From positions 1 to 9,680 of the forward strand of contig JADFSZ010000053.1 in the NCBI GenBank assembly GCA_022560555.1: a DNA stretch of 9,680 nt, written 5' to 3'. This stretch comes from PVC group bacterium (lineage in GTDB: Bacteria > GCA-001730085 > JADFSZ01). Below the pieces are notes generated by a model that saw only the letters and a program-made list of their open reading frames with translations, was not told where the DNA came from and did not search any database. Shown piece by piece: positions 6,238 through 9,680 of the stretch (its first letter is position 1; every line of letters starts with the position of its first letter). A program made the position numbers and the translations under genes.

Positions 6238-6818
6238 ATTCATCAACGATAGAAATACAACGTAAATCGTCCACCCCGGAAACCTGGGTGGACCATTATG
6301 GCGACTATCTTTATAGGTATGCTTTGAGTCGTCTACGGAATGCCGGACTTGCGGAAAATCTTGTTCAGGAAACCTTTCTTGCCGCGCTTCATTCACGGGA
6401 CCGCTTCTCAGGTTTGTCCACAGAAAAAACCTGGCTTACCGGAATTTTGAAACATAAGATTGTCGATCACTTTCGCAAGAATTACAGAGAACATCCTGTC
6501 AGTGACTTTGTCAATGAGGATGAATCCGTAGATGAGTTTTTTACAAAATCCGGAATATGGAAAAACCAGCCCGGACATTGGACTCTTGATCCGGCAAAAC
6601 TTCTGGAAAATAAAGAGTTTTGGGAAGTCTTTAAAGAGTGTCTTAACAGACTCCCCAGGCCTATGGCAGATGCCTTTATGTTAAGCACAATGGAAGGCAT
6701 GAAAACGGATGAAGTTTGTAAGATATTGAATATTACACGAACTAATTTGTGGGTTATTCTTTGCCGTGCACGCATGAGGCTGAGGCAATCTCTGGAAAAT
6801 TGTTGGTTCCAAAATTAA
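6234..6818 (+). CDS. ECF-type RNA polymerase sigma factor
   Basis: A 194-residue sigma-70 family protein with only regions 2 and 4. Region 2 (about 22-86) includes YLYRYALSRLRNAGLAENLV, QETFLAAL and the -10-binding stretch TWLTGILKHKIVDHFRK. Region 4 (about 128-186) has CLNRLPRPMADAFMLSTMEG, then the helix-turn-helix TDEVCKILNITRTNLWVILC and RARMRLRQSLE. The ending NLWVIL-RARMRLR-L-CWF and the central GHWTLDPAKLLENKEFW resemble, from memory, the TIGR02943 group of sigma factors. That group is usually followed by a small zinc-finger (zf-HC2) anti-sigma gene; none is seen downstream. It overlaps the upstream HEAT-repeat gene by 4 bp. The regulon is unknown; the redox cassette starting 91 bp downstream is a natural candidate target, but no promoter was recognised. 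Confidence 0.92.
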   Translation: MNSSTIEIQRKSSTPETWVDHYGDYLYRYALSRLRNAGLAENLVQETFLAALHSRDRFSGLSTEKTWLTGILKHKIVDHFRKNYREHPVSDFVNEDESVDEFFTKSGIWKNQPGHWTLDPAKLLENKEFWEVFKECLNRLPRPMADAFMLSTMEGMKTDEVCKILNITRTNLWVILCRARMRLRQSLENCWFQN

Positions 6819-6833
6819 GGAAAAAGGTTGTTT

Positions 6834-6899
6834 GTGATTCCTATGAAACTCTATAATATCATTTTATTATTTGCATTTCTTTTGTTCTTTAATTTTTGA
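6834..6899 (+). CDS. Possible tiny hydrophobic leader peptide (21 aa)
   Basis: GTG 6834 begins a 21-codon frame, VIPMKLYNIILLFAFLLFFN followed by F, ending at TGA 6897-6899. AAAAAGG at 6821-6827 lies 6 bases upstream, a proper ribosome-site spacing. The product would be a single hydrophobic span. The stop overlaps TGAGGA (6897-6902), the ribosome site of ccdA, so translation of this peptide could influence ccdA initiation. The region is very AT-rich, and a Phe/Leu/Ile-rich short frame can arise by chance there, so this is a candidate only. Confidence 0.3.
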   Translation: MIPMKLYNIILLFAFLLFFNF

Positions 6900-6909
6900 G
6901 GAATTCAAT

Positions 6910-7638
6910 GTGAATCAGATTTCTTTAGGTATGGCTTTTATAGCAGGGATACTATCGTTTCTCTCGCCTTGCGTATTGCCGCTGATACCGGGATACATTT
7001 CGTTTCTATCCGGAGTATCGGTCGAAGTGCTCGAGAAGGACACACATCGTCGAGAGGTCTTTTGGAAAACGGGCATGGCTTCGATCTTTTTTGTATTGGG
7101 ATTTTCAGCCGTTTTTATAGCTTTAGGCGCCTCCGCTTCTCTTGTCGGAAAATTTTTACTATCTCATATGACAATATTTACCAAGGTCGCCGGGGTATGT
7201 ATTGTGATATTGGGACTGCATCTTGTGGGGATTCTAAAAATAAGCTGGCTCTACACAGAAAAGAGATTGAGAATCAAGCGGCATTCACCTGGTTTTTTCG
7301 GCGCTTTCGTGATCGGACTTGCTTTTGCTTTTGGCTGGACTCCGTGTATCGGACCCATTCTGGCAGGAATTCTTACGCTGGCAGCAGCCCAAAAGACCGT
7401 TTTAGAGGGGATGTTTCTTTTAGCTGTTTATTCATCAGGACTTGGCATTCCGTTTATTATTACAGGGTTTAGTGTTGGTCTATTCATGCGCTTTTTTAAG
7501 CGTTACAAACGATTTATTCGCTCCGGAGAGATTGTGGCCGGATCGCTTTTGATCGCGATCGGGGTGCTTGTGTTTTCCAATAATTTGACGATGCTACTGA
7601 GATATATCCCCTCTTTCTTTTACAAATTTACAATATAA
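6910..7638 (+). CDS. ccdA: CcdA-type cytochrome c biogenesis / thiol-disulfide interchange membrane protein
   Basis: A 242-residue polytopic protein of the CcdA/DsbD-beta family, which passes electrons from cytoplasmic thioredoxin to periplasmic thioredoxin-like proteins. The two conserved cysteines are Cys21 in LSPCVLPLIPGY (TM1) and Cys146 in GWTPCIGPIL (TM4), each in its standard context. About six TM segments are visible (around 6-34, 54-80, 88-110, 128-160, 165-191, 205-225). The start is GTG 6910, supported by TGAGGA 7 bases upstream and by the family's N terminus. The frame can be extended to a TTG at 6871, but that has no support. The TlpA/ResA-like gene follows after 21 bp, and a SEC-C/CPCGC protein gene comes next. 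The CcdA-TlpA pair is a classic arrangement for cytochrome c haem ligation or other periplasmic disulfide reduction. Confidence 0.93.
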   Translation: MNQISLGMAFIAGILSFLSPCVLPLIPGYISFLSGVSVEVLEKDTHRREVFWKTGMASIFFVLGFSAVFIALGASASLVGKFLLSHMTIFTKVAGVCIVILGLHLVGILKISWLYTEKRLRIKRHSPGFFGAFVIGLAFAFGWTPCIGPILAGILTLAAAQKTVLEGMFLLAVYSSGLGIPFIITGFSVGLFMRFFKRYKRFIRSGEIVAGSLLIAIGVLVFSNNLTMLLRYIPSFFYKFTI

Positions 7639-7659
7639 AAAAAAGGAGATTTTCAAAAA

Positions 7660-8178
7660 ATGAAAAAAAGAAAGTTAATTCCGTTCATCGTAGTCATATT
7701 ACTGATAATGGCCCTGAGCCCTTTATTGAAAAGTCAACGGACGCCTGTTGCAGAAAACAACTCAGGAGATCAAGTCGCTTCAGATTTCACTCTCAATGAT
7801 CTTGATAACAAGCCTTTTCGGTTTTTTGATCTTAAAGGGAAAGTGATCATTCTCGATTTCTGGGCGACCTGGTGTCCCCCATGCATAGCGGAATTACCTC
7901 ATTTCAAAGCTCTTTATAGTGAGTATCAAGAACAGGGATTAGAGATTGTCGGCGTTTCTCTTGATCAAGGGGGCGCTGATGTGGTTAGGCCTTTTGTCAA
8001 GGAGCATGAAATCAATTATACAATGCTCATTAGCAACCAAGAGGTGGTTGAGGATTACGGAGGAATTCGCGGGATTCCCACGACATTCATCATTGATCGG
8101 GAAGGGCGTATTGTTGAGACGTTTGTGGGCTATCGGGATAAAGAAGTATTTGAGTCAGTTATTCAAGAGCTTTTATGA
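7660..8178 (+). CDS. Membrane-anchored TlpA/ResA-like thioredoxin
   Basis: A 172-residue protein with an N-terminal anchor or uncleaved signal (IPFIVVILLIMALSPLL, 7-23) and a thioredoxin domain of the TlpA/ResA type. The core is KGKVIILDFWATWCPPC, redox pair Cys72/Cys75, followed by AELPHFKALYSEY, EIVGVSLDQ (95-103), and the cis-proline loop GIPTTFIID (138-146). This is the reducing thiol-disulfide oxidoreductase type that receives electrons from CcdA and reduces apocytochrome c or other periplasmic disulfides. It sits 21 bp after ccdA with AAAAGGAG at 7641-7648 as ribosome site (spacing 11), and 16 bp before the SEC-C/CPCGC gene, so one operon is likely. It differs from the WCPGC redoxin at 4137 in active site and surroundings, so the two are not simple duplicates. 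Confidence 0.93.
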   Translation: MKKRKLIPFIVVILLIMALSPLLKSQRTPVAENNSGDQVASDFTLNDLDNKPFRFFDLKGKVIILDFWATWCPPCIAELPHFKALYSEYQEQGLEIVGVSLDQGGADVVRPFVKEHEINYTMLISNQEVVEDYGGIRGIPTTFIIDREGRIVETFVGYRDKEVFESVIQELL

Positions 8179-8194
8179 ATGACAAGGGTGACTG

Positions 8195-8653
8195 ATGAAT
8201 AAAAATCCTACTGTCTCTCGCAATGCTCCGTGTCCGTGCGGAAGCGGTAAGAAGTACAAACGTTGTTGTGCTTTAAAGGGAGAGCAAGAAGCCTCTTCGC
8301 ACCGACAACTAAAGAGAGCCTTGAAATGGATCGGCGGAGCGGCCGTTGTGCTCCTGGTCGGCTACGGGATTTTCAGGAATGGTCCTGTAAGCAGGCCCAC
8401 CGGTTATAATTCGGTTATCTCTGAAGGTTCGCGGGGAAGGGGTTACTACACGGACTCAGATATCACTGCGGTGGATTTCTCCGGACTCACACAGGCACAA
8501 AGAAAAAAAGTTTTAGATAAAACCAACAAGATGCAGTGCCCCTGCGGATGTGCAATGACGCTGGCCCAATGTGTTGCGGTTGATAGGACCTGTCCTTTAA
8601 GAAGCTCGAACATTAAAAAAATGAGAGATCTTGTAAAGGAATTAAGTGGATAA
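8195..8653 (+). CDS. SEC-C motif protein with one TM segment and a C-terminal CPCGC cysteine cluster
   Basis: A 152-residue protein in three parts. The N terminus carries a SEC-C zinc motif, RNAPCPCGSGKKYKRCC (9-25), with Cys13, Cys15, Cys24 and Cys25. A basic stretch (RQLKRALK, 37-44) and one TM segment (WIGGAAVVLLVGYGIF, 45-60) follow. After a linker comes a helical segment (GLTQAQRKKVLDKTNK) and a second cysteine cluster: Cys115, Cys117, Cys119, Cys126 and Cys133 in CPCGCAMTLAQC-x6-C. The positive-inside rule puts the SEC-C part in the cytoplasm and the CPCGC part in the periplasm. The C-terminal motif resembles, from memory, CPCGCGMTLAxC segments in other bacterial exported proteins of unclear role. 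Its place 16 bp after the TlpA-like gene suggests the periplasmic cysteines are kept reduced by, or work with, the CcdA relay. AAGGG lies 6 bases before ATG. Confidence 0.88.
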   Translation: MNKNPTVSRNAPCPCGSGKKYKRCCALKGEQEASSHRQLKRALKWIGGAAVVLLVGYGIFRNGPVSRPTGYNSVISEGSRGRGYYTDSDITAVDFSGLTQAQRKKVLDKTNKMQCPCGCAMTLAQCVAVDRTCPLRSSNIKKMRDLVKELSG

Positions 8654-8727
8654 AAAAATGATCTTGGTCAAAAAGTTTATTGGTTATCAAGACATGGAAA
8701 TTTTTTAATCACTATTCAGAAACTTTT

Positions 8728-9453
8728 ATGAAATGGGCATATTTGAAATTTATCGTTATAGGGGGCCTTGTCTGTCTCATTGCATCTCTTTTCGTTTTCT
8801 ACTCTTATGACAAAGAAGGACCCATAGTAAAACAGGAACTTAAAGAAAACGATTTTATGGCACAGAGGCAAAGAGCTTTAGAAAATCAAGCAAAATTCTT
8901 TTCTCCCCGAAGTCCCTGGGTTAAAGAAATCTATATCGTAAAGCCAGGGGATTCTCTTTACCAAATATCCCGCCTATTTGGTATTACTGTTCAGTTGCTA
9001 AAACAAGTGAATGATCTTGTCTCTGATACAATCCATCCTGGAATGAAGTTGGGAATCCCTGATCCAAAGTTTCACATTGATATAAATCTTTCCCATAAAC
9101 AGTTGTTTCTTTATAGCAACAGCGATCTGGTCGCTGCCTATCGTGTGGGAATCGGAAAAAATATTTCCACCCCTCTAGGCGCATTTACAATTACAAATAA
9201 ACTGATTGATCCTGTCTGGTATCGCATTGGAGCTGTTATTCCTGCTGGTAGTCCGGAGAATGCTTTAGGTTCTCGATGGATGGGTTTGTCAGTAGAAGGT
9301 TACGGCATTCATGGCACAATTGAGCCGGAAAGCATAGGCCAGGCGACTAGTTCAGGCTGTATCAGGATGCATAATAAAGATGTTGAACAATTATTTGACT
9401 GGGTTTCAATTGGAATTCCGGTCAGGATTGTTTATGATGAAGAGGAGCCCTGA
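8728..9453 (+). CDS. Membrane-anchored LysM plus L,D-transpeptidase (YkuD) protein
   Basis: From ATG 8728 this is a 241-residue protein; a TTG at 8680 would add 16 residues but has no ribosome site, and neither start is strongly supported. An N-terminal TM anchor (FIVIGGLVCLIASLFVFYSY, about 8-27) is followed by a linker, one LysM peptidoglycan-binding domain (about 68-111: YIVKPGDSLYQISRLFGI to PGMKLGIP), and a YkuD domain to the end. The catalytic site is the usual His-x-Ser-x-Gly-Cys arrangement: His195 in GIHGT and Cys211 in SSGCIRMHN. Such enzymes form 3-3 cross-links in peptidoglycan or attach proteins to it, using periplasmic tetrapeptide stems. A reduced catalytic cysteine is required, which may explain its position just downstream of the CcdA/TlpA/SEC-C genes. 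The 74-bp gap before it shows no clear terminator. Confidence 0.92.
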   Translation: MKWAYLKFIVIGGLVCLIASLFVFYSYDKEGPIVKQELKENDFMAQRQRALENQAKFFSPRSPWVKEIYIVKPGDSLYQISRLFGITVQLLKQVNDLVSDTIHPGMKLGIPDPKFHIDINLSHKQLFLYSNSDLVAAYRVGIGKNISTPLGAFTITNKLIDPVWYRIGAVIPAGSPENALGSRWMGLSVEGYGIHGTIEPESIGQATSSGCIRMHNKDVEQLFDWVSIGIPVRIVYDEEEP

Positions 9454-9487
9454 GCGGAACTGAGGGACATACTATATGATTTGTTCA

Positions 9488-9525
9488 AAAAGAGAGATCA
9501 CTGATTCTTTTTTCTGTGATTTTTA
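9488..9525 (+). terminator. Possible weak terminator after the L,D-transpeptidase gene
   Basis: AAAAGAG (9488-9494) and GATC can pair with GATTCTTTTTT (9503-9513) around an ACT loop with one bulged base. Alternatively, ATCAC (9497-9501) pairs with GTGAT (9516-9520), which runs into TTTT. Both structures are AT-rich and weak, but they lie 34-70 bases past the stop and upstream of a new promoter, where a terminator is expected. Confidence 0.25.
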
Positions 9526-9541
9526 AGTATTTTAAAATACT
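9526..9541. repeat. Perfect 16-bp palindrome AGTATTTTAAAATACT
   Basis: The sequence equals its own reverse complement over all 16 bases. It lies about 83 bases before the -35 element of the next gene's promoter. It is AT-only except for one G and one C, which sit symmetrically. It could be an operator for a dimeric regulator of the downstream gene, or a by-product of the local AT-richness. Confidence 0.6.
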
Positions 9542-9623
9542 GATAATATATGTACTGTATTTCAATCGTTGCTGTGACGCCTTGGATCAGACAGGTTTGA
9601 ACGTTATTCAGCTAGCCCCCCAA

Positions 9624-9651
9624 TTGACAATGGTAAGATAATGAGTAAAAT
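9624..9651 (+). promoter_or_regulatory. Near-consensus housekeeping sigma promoter for the gene starting at 9675
   Basis: TTGACA (9624-9629) is a perfect -35 box. TAAAAT (9646-9651) matches five of six -10 bases, with a 16-bp spacer. Initiation would fall near 9657-9659, leaving a leader of about 16 bases before the ATG, which includes the ribosome site. This is the best promoter in the window. It suggests that the next gene is a separate, well-expressed transcription unit. Confidence 0.65.
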
Positions 9652-9662
9652 AGGTCCGCGAT

Positions 9663-9668
9663 AAGGAG
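9663..9668 (+). promoter_or_regulatory. Shine-Dalgarno site AAGGAG
   Basis: AAGGAG ends 6 bases before ATG 9675 and is separated from it by a run of A. Together with the promoter just upstream it marks the start of a gene that leaves the window. Confidence 0.7.
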
Positions 9669-9674
9669 AAAAAA

Positions 9675-9680
9675 ATGACA
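9675..9680 (+). CDS. Start of a gene cut off by the window end
   Basis: Only ATG ACA is visible (Met-Thr). The call rests on the AAGGAG ribosome site 6 bases upstream and the near-consensus promoter at 9624-9651. Nothing can be said about the product. Confidence 0.55.

Noticed and set aside
6871-6909. TTG start for CcdA
   Set aside because: No ribosome site, and it adds 13 residues not typical of the family. GTG 6910 has TGAGGA at 7 bases.
8658-8708. 16-codon frame from ATG 8658 between the SEC-C and L,D-transpeptidase genes
   Set aside because: Very short, without clear composition or family features, and overlapping the possible longer start of the next gene.

Overview
The window looks like part of a chromosome from a Gram-negative bacterium of moderate GC content. 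Clues are an exosortase-type PEP-CTERM sorting signal on a small exported protein, several proteins with signal peptides or single membrane anchors, and a periplasm-facing CcdA/TlpA thiol-redox module. A small exported protein with EHGG repeats resembles, from memory, EHPG-repeat proteins of Omnitrophota (OP3) genomes. That placement is a weak inference. Every supported gene is on the + strand.

Layout. (1) 1-1159: end of an envelope or exopolysaccharide sugar locus, with the C-terminal part of an NAD-dependent sugar epimerase/dehydratase and then a family 2 glycosyltransferase that lacks its usual tail. (2) About 1131-1495: a decayed IS200/RAYT-type transposase remnant in two frames that abuts, and probably truncated, the glycosyltransferase gene. 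(3) 1534-3356: a sterol desaturase/fatty acid hydroxylase family membrane protein coupled by an ATGA overlap to an exported transglutaminase-like protein. (4) 3416-5158: an exported EHGG-repeat protein, an unexplained open stretch in the same frame after its stop, an exported thioredoxin-fold protein with WCPGC, and a small PEP-CTERM protein. (5) 5275-6818: a membrane-anchored HEAT-repeat protein that overlaps an ECF-type sigma factor by 4 bp. (6) 6834-9453: a possible tiny hydrophobic peptide, then ccdA, a TlpA/ResA-like thioredoxin, a two-cysteine-cluster membrane protein (SEC-C motif, one TM segment, CPCGC motif), and a LysM plus L,D-transpeptidase protein. (7) 9454-9680: an AT-rich intergenic region with a perfect 16-bp palindrome, a near-consensus sigma-70 promoter, a Shine-Dalgarno site and the start codon of a gene running off the window.

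How they may work together. CcdA carries electrons from cytoplasmic thioredoxin across the membrane, and the TlpA-like protein next to it is the natural acceptor. The SEC-C/CPCGC protein 16 bp further on is a candidate partner or client of that relay. The ECF sigma factor lacks the usual adjacent zinc-finger anti-sigma gene, and the membrane HEAT protein coupled to it is a possible unconventional partner. The most interesting parts are the HEAT-sigma pair, the redox cassette with its double-cysteine-cluster protein, and the EHGG protein with the open frame behind it.
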